Below are positions 55,108 to 64,000 of a DNA stretch of 64,000 bases, one piece after another. The notes below the pieces were generated by a model. The model ran no database searches and was not told where the DNA came from. It saw only the letters and a program-made list of their open reading frames with translations. This DNA is from Mesorhizobium sp. J428 (GTDB taxonomy: Bacteria; Pseudomonadota; Alphaproteobacteria; Rhizobiales; Rhizobiaceae), in assembly GCF_024699925.1 (NCBI RefSeq), contig NZ_JAJOMX010000001.1:2208001-2272000 (forward strand), written 5' to 3'. The translations under genes were made by a program, and so were the position numbers. Every line of letters begins with the position of its first letter. Positions within the stretch are counted from its first letter, which is position 1.

Positions 55108-56409
55108 CTATCCTTGGTATCCGAAGAGGCGCGGCAGCCACAGCACCACGTCCGGGAAGAAGGTGATGATGATGAGCGAGGCGATCATCGTGTAGAGGAA
55201 GGGCAGCACGTCCCTGACGATATCCCACAGCGGCACATTGGCGATGCGCGTCATGATGAACAGCAGCAGGCCGTAGGGCGGCGTGACGAGGCCGAGCATG
55301 ATGTTGACCACGCACATGACGCCGAAGTGGACCAGGTCGATGCCGAGCGCGTTGGCGGTGGGGATGAACACCGGCAGGATGACGAGGATGATCGTCGTTC
55401 CCTCGAGCACGCAGCCGAGGACCAGCAGGATGAGATTGACCATGATCAGGAAGCCGGTCGGCGACAGGTCCCAGCTGGTCAGAAGCACGCTCAGCGACTG
55501 CGGAATGTTCTCGACCGTGACGACGTAGTTGAGCACCAGCGCGCCGGCGATCAGCATGCCGATCGAGGAGGTGGTGCGCGCGCTCGCCAGCACCGAGCGG
55601 TAGAAGTCGCCGAAGGACACGCTGCGATAGAGGACCACCGAGATGAACAGCGCGTAGGCGGCCGCGACCGCTGCGGCCTCCGTCGGCGTCGTGATGCCCG
55701 AATAGATACCGCCGAGGAGAACGACCGGCATCAGCAGCGCCGGCAGCGCCTGCCAGGTGATGCGCGGTATCTCGCGCAGCGGCGTCGGCGCCTCGACGGG
55801 GAAATTGCGCGAGCGCGCCTGCACGGCGACGAGCACCATCTGGAGCCCGGCCATGAGAAGGCCCGGGACGACGCCGGCCAGGAAGAGGTAGCCGATCGAG
55901 GCGTCGGAGACGAGCGCATAGATGATCATCGGGATCGACGGCGGGATGATCGGCCCGATCACCGAGGTCGCGGCCGTCAGCGCCGCGGCATAGCTCGCCG
56001 GATACTTGCCGTCGGCGGTCATCATGTTCTGCATGATCTTGCCGGAGCCCGCAGCGTCGGCGATGGCCGAGCCCGACATGCCGGCGAAGATGATCGACTG
56101 CAGGATGTTGACCTGGGCGAGCCCGCCGCGGAAGCGGCCGACGATAGCGTTGCAGAAGCTCATCAGCCGGTCGGTCATCGAGCCGATGTTCATCAGCTCG
56201 GCCGCCAGGATGAACAGCGGCACGGCGAGGATGATGTAGTTCGAATACATCCCGTTGAGGAACTGCTCGGCGGCCGTGCCCATGTCGAGCCCGGCCATCC
56301 AGAGATAGAGGATGGAGCCTGCGATCATCGCGTGGCCCACCGGAAGACCGAGCAGCGCCAGCGCCGTGATGGCGACGATACAGATCGAGAAGGGACTGGC
56401 GAGGCTCAT
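55108..56409 (-). CDS. TRAP transporter large membrane subunit (DctM)
   Basis: A 433-residue secondary-transport channel of the TRAP family with about 12 helices. Typical blocks are LGLPVGHAMIAGSILYLW, FAGMSGSAIADAAGSG, PPSIPMIIYALVSDASIGYLFLAGVVPGLLMAG and GLVTPPYGLLLF. With DctQ it uses the sodium gradient to import an organic acid delivered by a DctP protein. The ATG at 56409 overlaps the dctQ stop by ATGA; the longer open frame is a shadow of dctQ. The substrate, inferred from neighbours, is quinate, shikimate or a related cyclic acid. Confidence 0.93.
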   Translation of the reverse strand: MSLASPFSICIVAITALALLGLPVGHAMIAGSILYLWMAGLDMGTAAEQFLNGMYSNYIILAVPLFILAAELMNIGSMTDRLMSFCNAIVGRFRGGLAQVNILQSIIFAGMSGSAIADAAGSGKIMQNMMTADGKYPASYAAALTAATSVIGPIIPPSIPMIIYALVSDASIGYLFLAGVVPGLLMAGLQMVLVAVQARSRNFPVEAPTPLREIPRITWQALPALLMPVVLLGGIYSGITTPTEAAAVAAAYALFISVVLYRSVSFGDFYRSVLASARTTSSIGMLIAGALVLNYVVTVENIPQSLSVLLTSWDLSPTGFLIMVNLILLVLGCVLEGTTIILVILPVFIPTANALGIDLVHFGVMCVVNIMLGLVTPPYGLLLFIMTRIANVPLWDIVRDVLPFLYTMIASLIIITFFPDVVLWLPRLFGYQG

Positions 56410-56924
56410 ACGCCGGATCCTGCCTTGGTGGGGTCGAATTCTTCGGGCGCCGAGCCGCGCAGCACCTGCCAGGACAGCCAGAGGTAGCGGACGATGATGG
56501 CGACGACGAAGACGATGTAGATGCAGAACACCCAGTCGAAGCGCAGCTTCAGATAGGCCGTCTTCTCGACCTTCATGAAGGTGACGTAGTCGACCACTGC
56601 CGGGAACGAGAAGCCGTAGAGGAAGATGAGCGAGGCAGCGCAGATCAGGAACATCGCGCCGCGCGTGCGCGGGCCGACCGATGCGTAGATCAGGTCGAAC
56701 CGCATCTCCTCCTGCTCGGTCAGCACGAAGGCCGCGCCCCACAGCACGATCCAGATCCAGAGCACCGCGCTCAGCTCGTTGGTCCAGCCGGTCGGCCAGT
56801 TCAGCACGTAGCGGAACAGGATCTGCAGCAGGAAGGCGGCGAACATCACCGCCAGCATCCCCGCCAGCACGTTCTCCGCACGGGCATAGAGCCACCCGCC
56901 CGCCGCTCTCAGTCTCGGATTCAT
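56406..56924 (-). CDS. TRAP transporter small membrane subunit (DctQ)
   Basis: A 172-residue four-helix subunit: helices at about residues 15-37, 45-65, 90-112 and 128-150, with the typical RYVLNWPTGWTNELSAVLWIWIV motif and FDWVFCIYIVFVVAIIVRYLW at the last helix. It joins DctM to form the membrane part of the transporter. Its stop overlaps the dctM start in ATGA, and it starts 82 bases after the first dctP gene's stop. Confidence 0.92.
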   Translation of the reverse strand: MNPRLRAAGGWLYARAENVLAGMLAVMFAAFLLQILFRYVLNWPTGWTNELSAVLWIWIVLWGAAFVLTEQEEMRFDLIYASVGPRTRGAMFLICAASLIFLYGFSFPAVVDYVTFMKVEKTAYLKLRFDWVFCIYIVFVVAIIVRYLWLSWQVLRGSAPEEFDPTKAGSGV

Positions 56925-57006
56925 CTCGCTTCCCCTTGAAGGATCGGTAGGCCGTCGGCTCGAATCGGCGGCGAGGCCGGACGGCGGACCGCCCGGCCCC
57001 AGCGCG

Positions 57007-57993
57007 TCACAGGGCGTTGATCTTGTCCACCATCCCGGCCGGCCATTCCTTCGCTTGCTCGGACGCCAGATACTGGTCCTGGACGTGCTTGCGGAAGGCG
57101 GCGACGTCGGGTTCGTAGATCTTCAGTCCTTTCGCCTTGAAGCTCTCGGCGAGCTCCTTCTCGCGGGTCAGATGCTTCTCGGTCGAGAAGTCGATCGCCT
57201 TGTCGGCCGCCTCCTGGAACTTCGCCTGCTTCTCGGCGCCCATCTCGTCCCATACCTTCTTCGAGACCGTGAGCAGGTCGTATCCGACGAGGTGCGAGGT
57301 CAGAACGATCTGGCTCATCACCTCGTAGAACTTCATATTCTCGACGTTCGGCAAGGGGTTGTCCTGACCGTCGATCGCACCGGTCTGGAGCCCGGTATAG
57401 ACCTCGGCATAGGCCATCGGCGTCGGGTTGGCGCCGAGCGCGGTGCCGAGGAACTGCCAGGCATCGCCGCCGGGCATGCGCAGCTTGATGCCGGCCATGT
57501 CGGCGGGCGTCTTGATCTCCTTGTCGACCTTGAGCCCCACCTGGCGCACGCCGAAATAGGTCGGGCCCAGCACCTTCACGCCAAGCTGGTCCTCGGTCAT
57601 CTTCTTCATCTCGGCACCGGCCTCGCTCGCGAAGAATGCCTTGAGGTGGGCAGCGTCGCGGAACAGGTAGCCGGCCGTGAGGATCGACCAGGCCGGAATC
57701 TGCTTCGAGATGTCCTGCGGCGCGAGGTTGCCCATCTCGAGATTGCCGCGCTGGAGCGCGACGAGCTCGGTGCCCTGCTTGAAGAGGTTGCCGCCGTAAT
57801 AGCCCTCGAAGGTGAAGTCCTCCGCGATCGCTTCAGCGAACATCTTCATCATCTCGGCGCGGATGTCCTGCTCCGAGAAGACGGCCGAGAAGCGCAGCTT
57901 CGGCTTGTCCTGTGCCCAGGCCGGCAATGCCGTGGCGGTGGCCGCCAGGCCGGCGCCAATCATGAACCGGCGGCGCGTCGTGTGGAACGTCAT
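57007..57993 (-). CDS. TRAP transporter periplasmic binding protein DctP (copy 1, nearer dctQ)
   Basis: A 328-residue DctP-family binding protein. The N-terminus TTRRRFMIGAGLAATATALPAWA is a twin-arginine (Tat) type signal peptide. GIKLRMPGG with its carboxylate-binding Arg and AYAEVYTGLQTGAIDGQDNPL with the conserved Asn/Asp are the family's ligand motifs. It is clearly paralogous to the next gene (copy 2), with which it shares these motifs. Its start lies 27 bases after the copy 2 stop. It probably captures the acid imported by DctQM. Confidence 0.93.
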   Translation of the reverse strand: MTFHTTRRRFMIGAGLAATATALPAWAQDKPKLRFSAVFSEQDIRAEMMKMFAEAIAEDFTFEGYYGGNLFKQGTELVALQRGNLEMGNLAPQDISKQIPAWSILTAGYLFRDAAHLKAFFASEAGAEMKKMTEDQLGVKVLGPTYFGVRQVGLKVDKEIKTPADMAGIKLRMPGGDAWQFLGTALGANPTPMAYAEVYTGLQTGAIDGQDNPLPNVENMKFYEVMSQIVLTSHLVGYDLLTVSKKVWDEMGAEKQAKFQEAADKAIDFSTEKHLTREKELAESFKAKGLKIYEPDVAAFRKHVQDQYLASEQAKEWPAGMVDKINAL

Positions 57994-58020
57994 GTCTTTC
58001 CTCCCTTTCTGCTGGTTGAT

Positions 58021-59010
58021 CTAAAGTGCGTTGATGCGGTCGAGCATTCCTTCCGGCCAGTCCTTGGACAGCGGCGATTCGAGATACTTCTTGTTCGAGT
58101 AGGCGCGGAAGGCGTCGACGTCGGGCGTGTAGACGTCCAGCCCGGCGCCCTTGAAGAAGTCGATCAGCTCGGCTTCCTGCTTGACGTATTCCTGGTCGCT
58201 CCACGCGAAGGCTTCGTCCGCGGCGGCCTGCATCGCCTTCTGCTGCTCCGGCGTCAGCGAATCGAACAGCTTGGCGTTGATCATCAGCAAGCCGAAGCCG
58301 ACATTGTGCCCGGTCAGCACGATCTGGTTCGTCACCTCGTAGAACTTCATCAGCTTGTCGTTCGGCAGCGGATTGTCCTGTGCGTCGATCGCACCGGTCT
58401 GGAGGCCGGTGTAGACCTCGGCATAGTCCATCGCGACCGGGTTGGCGCCGATCGACTCGCCGAGGAACTGCCAGGCTTCGCCACCCGGCATGCGCAGCTT
58501 CACGCCGGCGAGGTCCTCGGGCTTCATGATCTTCTTGTCGCCCTTGAGGTTGAGATGGCGCGTTCCATAATAGGCCGGCGCCAGCACGACCACGCCCATC
58601 TCCTCGCGCGCCAGCTTCTTGAACTCGTCGCCGATCTCGCTGTCGAAGATCGCCTTGAGATGCTTGGCGTCGCGCACGAGATACGCTGCCGTCAGGATGG
58701 AAAAGGCGGGAACCTGCTTGGCGAAGTCCGACGGCGGCATCAGCGCCATTTCGAGATTGCCGCGCTGCACCGCCACGATCTCGGTGCCCTGCTTGTAGAG
58801 AGACGAGCCGAAATACGGCTCGAAGGCGAAGTCGCCCTCGAGTTTCTTTGCGAAGATTTCCACCAGAGCCTTCGAACGCGGCGCTTCCGCGGTGGTCGAG
58901 TCAGCGAAGCGCAGCTTGATCGGCTCGGCCATCGCGGCCCCTGCCGCGGCAAGCATTCCGATTGCCGTTGCCGCTGCCAGAAGAGCGCGGCGCGTGAATG
59001 TGGATGCCAT
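58021..59010 (-). CDS. TRAP transporter periplasmic binding protein DctP (copy 2)
   Basis: A 329-residue DctP paralogue with signal peptide STFTRRALLAAATAIGMLAAAGAAMA. Its motifs GVKLRMPGGEAWQFLGESIGANP and YAEVYTGLQTGAIDAQDNPLPN match copy 1 closely, so the pair arose by tandem duplication, but the N-terminal lobes have diverged. The ATG at 59010 has GGAGG six bases upstream; a TTG one codon earlier is less likely. One DctQM with two binding proteins suggests two related ligands. It starts 21 bases after the SMP-30 gene's stop. Confidence 0.93.
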   Translation of the reverse strand: MASTFTRRALLAAATAIGMLAAAGAAMAEPIKLRFADSTTAEAPRSKALVEIFAKKLEGDFAFEPYFGSSLYKQGTEIVAVQRGNLEMALMPPSDFAKQVPAFSILTAAYLVRDAKHLKAIFDSEIGDEFKKLAREEMGVVVLAPAYYGTRHLNLKGDKKIMKPEDLAGVKLRMPGGEAWQFLGESIGANPVAMDYAEVYTGLQTGAIDAQDNPLPNDKLMKFYEVTNQIVLTGHNVGFGLLMINAKLFDSLTPEQQKAMQAAADEAFAWSDQEYVKQEAELIDFFKGAGLDVYTPDVDAFRAYSNKKYLESPLSKDWPEGMLDRINAL

Positions 59011-59031
59011 CAAGATCCTCCCTCGAATATC

Positions 59032-59919
59032 TCAGCCGAAGCGGTGCTCCGGAATGCCTTGTCCAACACCCTCGATCGCGAACAGGCCGCCGGCCATCGG
59101 CTCGGAGGCAAGCTGCGCCGCGTCGAGGAATTTCCATGCGCTCGTCACATAGAGCGTCTTCAGGTCCCGCCCGCCGAAGCAGAGGCAGGTCGGGTTCGTA
59201 AACGGCACCGGGATGACGCGGTCGATCGTCCCGTCCGGCCGGTAGCGCACCACGCGACCGCCGGCGAAGAAGGCGGCCCACAGGCAGCCGTCCGCGTCGA
59301 CGCAGGCGCCGTCCGGTCGATCGCCGGTCGCCGTGTAGTCGGCAAAGATACGCCGGTTGGTCACGACGCCGTCGTCCAGGTCGAGATCGTAGGCGTAGCT
59401 CGTGTAGCGGCGGGTGTCGGTGAAGTAGAGCGTGCGGCCGTCCGGCGAAAAGGCGATGCCGTTCGCGACGATCACGTCGCCGGCCATCCTGGTCGCCGCG
59501 CCGTCGGGATCGACGCGATAGAGCGAGCCGTTCGGACGGTGCAGCTGGTTGTCCATCGTGCCGACCCAGAAACGGCCGCGCGCATCCACCCGCCCGTCAT
59601 TGAGCCGATTGTCCAGGCCAGGTTCCACGCTCGCCAGCGTGCTGCGCCGGCCCGTGGCGTCTTCCCTGAGATAGAGGGTCAGGTCCTCGGCAAGGAGCCT
59701 GTCGCCCGATTTGGCGAGCGCCTGCGTGCCTGCGAATGTGCCGGGCAGTTCCGTCACCTGATGGTCCCCGGTCGCGGGATCATAGGACTGGAGCCGCGGC
59801 TGCTCGATGTCGATCCACCACAGCCTGTTCGTGCGATCGCACCACAACGGCGTCTCGCCGAGCCGGTCGCGGCTTTCGACGACGCATTCGACCTTGGGCT
59901 GGCGGACGACAACCGTCAT
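59032..59919 (-). CDS. SMP-30/gluconolactonase/LRE-family protein
   Basis: A 295-residue six-bladed beta-propeller lactonase-like protein. Metal ligands are visible: Glu in RLGETPLWC, Asn in NDGRVDARGRFWVGTMD, Asn in ANGIAFSPDGRTLYFTDT and Asp in PDGACVDADGCLWAAF. The family hydrolyses sugar and other lactones; with quinate genes around it may open a lactone form of the substrate or a related polyol acid. The ATG at 59919 overlaps the dehydrogenase stop by ATGA. No signal peptide is visible, so it acts in the cytoplasm. Confidence 0.92.
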   Translation of the reverse strand: MTVVVRQPKVECVVESRDRLGETPLWCDRTNRLWWIDIEQPRLQSYDPATGDHQVTELPGTFAGTQALAKSGDRLLAEDLTLYLREDATGRRSTLASVEPGLDNRLNDGRVDARGRFWVGTMDNQLHRPNGSLYRVDPDGAATRMAGDVIVANGIAFSPDGRTLYFTDTRRYTSYAYDLDLDDGVVTNRRIFADYTATGDRPDGACVDADGCLWAAFFAGGRVVRYRPDGTIDRVIPVPFTNPTCLCFGGRDLKTLYVTSAWKFLDAAQLASEPMAGGLFAIEGVGQGIPEHRFG

Positions 59920-60824
59920 GCGGCGGCTCCGAAATGCTCCGCCATCGCCGACCGGTCCGCCGCGCGGCCGGTGAACAGCTCGAAGGCGCGGACCGCCTGA
60001 TAGACGGCCATCCCGGCTCCCGGGAGAACACGGCAGCCGAGCGCGCGCGCCGCCCTGAGCAATTCGGTCTCCGCCGGGAAGTAGATGATATCTGCGACCC
60101 ACTGGCGCGGTGCGAGCAGGTTGGCGGCGAAGGGCGTGCCCGGATATTTCGCCATGCCCACCGGCGTGCAGTTCACGATCCCCTCGGCGGACTGTACGGC
60201 CGCCGCGTGATCCGTCTCGGTCCGTATGCGCGTGCTTCCGTTGGCGTTCATCCGCTCGGCAAGCGCGTTTGCGCGCGCGCGATCGTTGTCGACCACGATC
60301 AACTCTCCGACGCCGAGGTCGATCAGTGCGCGGGCGACCGCGACACCGGCTCCGCCTGCACCGAACTGCGCGACGCGGCCGACCAGTGCGCCGGGCAGGC
60401 CATCACGGAAGCTTTCGGCGAATCCCCAGCAATCCGTGTTGTGGCCGTTCACGCGCCCGGCGCGGAAAACCAGCGTGTTCACCGCACCGATCGACGCAGC
60501 ATTGATCGAGAGCTCGTCGACGAAGGGCAGCACCGCCTGCTTGAACGGATGGGTCACGTTCACCCCTGCGAACCCGGCTGTTGCCGCGGCCTGGACGACC
60601 TCGCCCAGCGCGCTGTCGGGCAGGCCGAACCGGTCGAAGTCGAGCAGATGATAGACGCAGTCGAGGCCCAGCCGCCTCGCCTCGAGTTCATGCATGATCG
60701 GCGAGCGGGAGAGCTGAATGCCCCTGCCGATAAGGCCGATGGTGATGGACCCGTCCCGACGAACGCCGCGCGGCCCGGCAAGGGCCTTCAGCATCCCGGC
60801 GATGGCGTCGGTGACTGTCGTCAC
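59916..60824 (-). CDS. NAD-dependent quinate/shikimate dehydrogenase (QsuD-like AroE family)
   Basis: A 302-residue protein from the GTG at 60824, preceded by GGGAGAG. It has SRSPIMHE, the catalytic Lys in GVNVTHPFKQAVLP and Asp in NGHNTDCWGF. The cofactor loop GAGGAG is followed by VVDNDRARA. An acidic residue at that point favours NAD over NADP, as in C. glutamicum QsuD, whose sequence I recall as similar throughout. It oxidises quinate or shikimate to the 3-dehydro acid, which AroQ at the end of the operon can interconvert. This is the promoter-proximal gene, so it is under direct control of the divergent TetR. Confidence 0.88.
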   Translation of the reverse strand: MTTVTDAIAGMLKALAGPRGVRRDGSITIGLIGRGIQLSRSPIMHELEARRLGLDCVYHLLDFDRFGLPDSALGEVVQAAATAGFAGVNVTHPFKQAVLPFVDELSINAASIGAVNTLVFRAGRVNGHNTDCWGFAESFRDGLPGALVGRVAQFGAGGAGVAVARALIDLGVGELIVVDNDRARANALAERMNANGSTRIRTETDHAAAVQSAEGIVNCTPVGMAKYPGTPFAANLLAPRQWVADIIYFPAETELLRAARALGCRVLPGAGMAVYQAVRAFELFTGRAADRSAMAEHFGAAA

Positions 60825-60934
60825 ATCTCTCTCCCTGGGCGGATGATGAATCCGCCGGCGGCGCGGCGCCGCTCTTGTCTTTGCCGGATGCGGGCCGGTA
60901 AATGGCCCGCGTCGGATATTGGCGACAATGTACG

Positions 60935-60946
60935 AACTGGTTAGTT
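60935..60946. promoter_or_regulatory. TetR-type half-palindrome upstream of the quinate operon
   Basis: AACT-N4-AGTT (AACTGGTTAGTT) lies in the 157-base spacer between the TetR gene and the operon, 36 bases before the TetR ATG and 111 from the dehydrogenase GTG. Its arms are like common TetR/AcrR operators. Known binding sites for this regulator are not available, so this is inference. Confidence 0.55.
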
Positions 60947-60981
60947 TAGTCAACAACGTCCAGGGAAAGGCGTTCGCACGC

Positions 60982-61647
60982 ATGGAGGGCAAGGCCGCGG
61001 GCAGCCGGCGCAGGACCGAAAACGGTCCGACGCGTACGCAGGATCCGGAGGGGACCCGGCGCAACATCCTCGAGATCGCCTCCGAGGAGTTCGCGCTGAA
61101 CGGGCTGTCGGGCGCGCGGATCGACGAGATCGCGGCACGGACGCGATCCTCCAAGCGCATGATCTACTACTACTTCGGCGACAAGGAAGGGCTCTATCTC
61201 GCAGCACTTGAGAACGCCTACCGCCGCGTGCGCGAGGGCGAGTCCAAGCTCGATACCGAGGGTCTTCCGCCCGTCGAGGCGCTGCGCAAGCTGGTGGAGT
61301 TCACTTTCGACCATCATCACGCGCATGAGGATTTCATCCGGATGGTGATGATCGAGAACATCCATCACGGAGAATATCTCGCCGGCTCGGAGGTCATCCG
61401 CGGCCTCAACGTCACCGCGATCGACCACATCGCCCGTATCTACGAGCGCGGTCTGGCGGAGGGCGTCTTCCGCGCGGGCATCGACGCGATCGAGCTGCAT
61501 TGGCAGGTCAGTGCGCTGTGCTTCTTCAACGTGTCGAACCGCGCGACATTCTCGAAGATCTTCGGGCGCGACACCGGCGCCCCGGAGGAGCAGGCGCGGC
61601 TCCGCGAGAACACCGTCCAGATGATCCTCCGCTTCGTCGCAGCCTGA
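60982..61647 (+). CDS. TetR/AcrR-family regulator of the quinate/shikimate operon
   Basis: A 221-residue TetR-type repressor. The N-terminal helix-turn-helix is GTRRNILEIASEEFALNGLSGARIDEIAARTRSSKRMIYYYFGDKEGLY. The C-terminal ligand domain includes LVEFTFDHHHAHEDFIRMVMIENIHHGEYL and FKIFGRD-like end (FSKIFGRDTGAP). The ATG at 60982 was chosen over an in-frame TTG at 60919 because the extra codons cover the likely operator. Divergent position makes control of the operon very likely; the inducer is probably quinate, shikimate or a product. Confidence 0.9.
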   Translation: MEGKAAGSRRRTENGPTRTQDPEGTRRNILEIASEEFALNGLSGARIDEIAARTRSSKRMIYYYFGDKEGLYLAALENAYRRVREGESKLDTEGLPPVEALRKLVEFTFDHHHAHEDFIRMVMIENIHHGEYLAGSEVIRGLNVTAIDHIARIYERGLAEGVFRAGIDAIELHWQVSALCFFNVSNRATFSKIFGRDTGAPEEQARLRENTVQMILRFVAA

Positions 61648-61832
61648 ATCGTTTCTGCCGGATCGTCCGGCCGCGCGAACGGCGCGCGCAGACGTCCGCG
61701 GTCCGCCGTCTTCGCGCTGCGCGCCTGCCTCCCACGGCAGCCGCCGCCGGCACGGTCTTCGAGCAGAACTATACCATCCGGACAGAAAGCGCGGAACTTC
61801 GGACATCTCGGGACGTCAGGTGGTGAGGAAAT

Positions 61833-61908
<76 letters not shown>

Positions 61909-62070
61909 ACGCTCCGGCCTTTCGGACCGCGCCGTCTCCGGCGGAGAGCTCGGCAGGATGGGATCCCTGCCGAAGATCGAGGCGGCTTCTAACCCCGCCG
62001 CCTCGCAAGATCAAGGCCTCTGCGACACGAATGCCGACTTTGTCGGAATCCGGCCTCCAGGCCTGGAAAA

Positions 62071-62464
62071 TCAGATCTCGTCGTCGTCCTCGCCGCCGAC
62101 GCCGATGATGTCGGCGACATCGTCGTCCTCTTCCTCCTCGTCCGGCAGGAAGGTGTCGTCGTCCTCGTCGTCGATTTCGACGTCGTCGTCATCGCCGAGA
62201 TCGGGCAGGTCGTCCGCGCCGCCCTTGGCCTCGTCGTCGGCCTCCTCGAGCGACACCATGTCGGGGGCGTCCTCTTCGGCGTCCAGTTCCTTGTCGGCGA
62301 CCTCCTCTTCCTCCTCGATCGTGCTCAGCACGGTGGATTCGAAATAGGACCGCGGATAGCTCTTGCCGGTGTAGGGCGAGACGATCGGATCGCGGTTCAG
62401 GTCATAGAATTTCTTGCCCGTTTCCGGGTCGATGCGCTTGGTACCCAAGTTCAGGTTTCGCCAC
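62071..62464 (-). pseudogene. FYDLN-acid (TIGR02300) family protein, one extra base near its start
   Basis: The GTG at 62464 has GAGGCGG upstream and gives the family start M-A-K-P-E-L-G, but the frame is lost there. Homology continues in the next frame with TKRIDPETGKKFYDLNRDPIVSPYTGKSYP and a long Asp/Glu tail (about 80 residues) that ends at 62071. The minus strand reads CTTGGGTACC, while CTT-GGT-ACC would join both halves, so there is one extra G directly before a GTAC. Corrected, the protein has 130 residues. The family is conserved in alphaproteobacteria and its function is unknown. The open frame beginning further upstream has an N-terminus unlike the family. Confidence 0.85.
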
Positions 62465-62675
62465 TGTGTCCGCCTCGTGGAAACAGGCCCGGGATTACCC
62501 GGACCGCGCCGTGCGGAACTTCGCCCGCAGGATACGCGCCGTAAAAATGAGTTCGGTCCCATATCCACAAGTCGCGCCCCTGTCAAAGCTTATTGAAGGC
62601 CGGAATTGCCGCAACCCACGCCGGAGGCAAGCCGGCCCGCGCTGCGGGGATGACCGTCTCGTCGCCCCGTGCTAG

Positions 62676-64000
<1,325 letters not shown>

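Noticed and set aside
57055..60000. A 981-codon open frame opposite the dctP genes, SMP-30 and aroE-like genes
   Set aside because: Antisense shadow of well-supported genes; the composition has no protein-like pattern.

Overview
The window reads as a contiguous chromosomal segment of a GC-rich alphaproteobacterium of the Rhizobiales, most like Mesorhizobium, Aminobacter and other Phyllobacteriaceae. The evidence is gene order: hisA-hisF-hisE-coaA; pckA divergent from chvI-chvG with hprK, an EIIA-Man protein and HPr behind it; ahcY, a PAS kinase, tsaE/amgK, murU, addB, addA and trxA; then folC-accD-trpA-trpB-trpF on the other strand. The class II aroA and the Mur-like regulator beside sitABCD agree. 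This assignment comes from recognising families and synteny; no search was run. Most of the window is core housekeeping, with small accessory insertions.

Layout. 1-3 kb: end of the histidine operon, with a Uma2-type nuclease gene wedged between hisA and hisF, then coaA. 3-7 kb: two tandem PAP2 membrane phosphatase-like genes, alkB, a Kbp/LysM protein and arfB. 7-13 kb: pckA, the ChvG/ChvI two-component system and the regulatory PTS. 13-26.5 kb: ahcY, a frameshifted PAS histidine kinase, a TsaE-AmgK fusion with MurU (t6A tRNA modification plus cell-wall sugar recycling), the AddAB recombination nuclease and thioredoxin. 26.6-32.6 kb: folC, accD, trpA, frameshifted trpB and trpF, with an orphan gene between trpB and trpF. 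32.7-34.4 kb: small hypothetical genes, one AT-rich and probably acquired, and a YgjP-type metallopeptidase. 34.4-38.6 kb: sitDCBA and a divergent Fur/Mur regulator with an operator-like palindrome between them. 38.5-45 kb: a decayed GMC oxidoreductase gene and the sulfate-assimilation operon cysG-DUF2849-cysI-cysH-DUF934.

45.3-53.3 kb holds trxC, a divergent ArsR-family regulator with the cysteine pair of persulfide sensors, a frameshifted GbsR/MarR-type regulator and cydDCABX (cytochrome bd oxidase, including the 40-residue CydX). 53.3-54.7 kb has a deletion scar joining two gene remnants, a secreted DUF3011-like protein and a small membrane protein. 54.7-61.6 kb is a single-direction operon for a QsuD-like quinate/shikimate dehydrogenase, an SMP-30 lactonase, two TRAP binding proteins, DctQ, DctM and a type II dehydroquinase, with a divergent TetR regulator: very likely quinate/shikimate uptake and catabolism. 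The window closes with tRNA-Ala(GGC), a frameshifted FYDLN-acid protein gene and the start of aroA.

The most striking signal is not a gene. Five otherwise conserved genes (PAS kinase, trpB, GMC oxidoreductase, GbsR-type regulator, FYDLN protein) each carry one frameshift, and in all five the extra base or bases lie directly 5' of a GTAC tetramer. I found no frameshift elsewhere. This points to a GTAC-linked process, most simply a systematic sequencing error at a modified motif. Any claim that these genes are truly broken should wait on that question.
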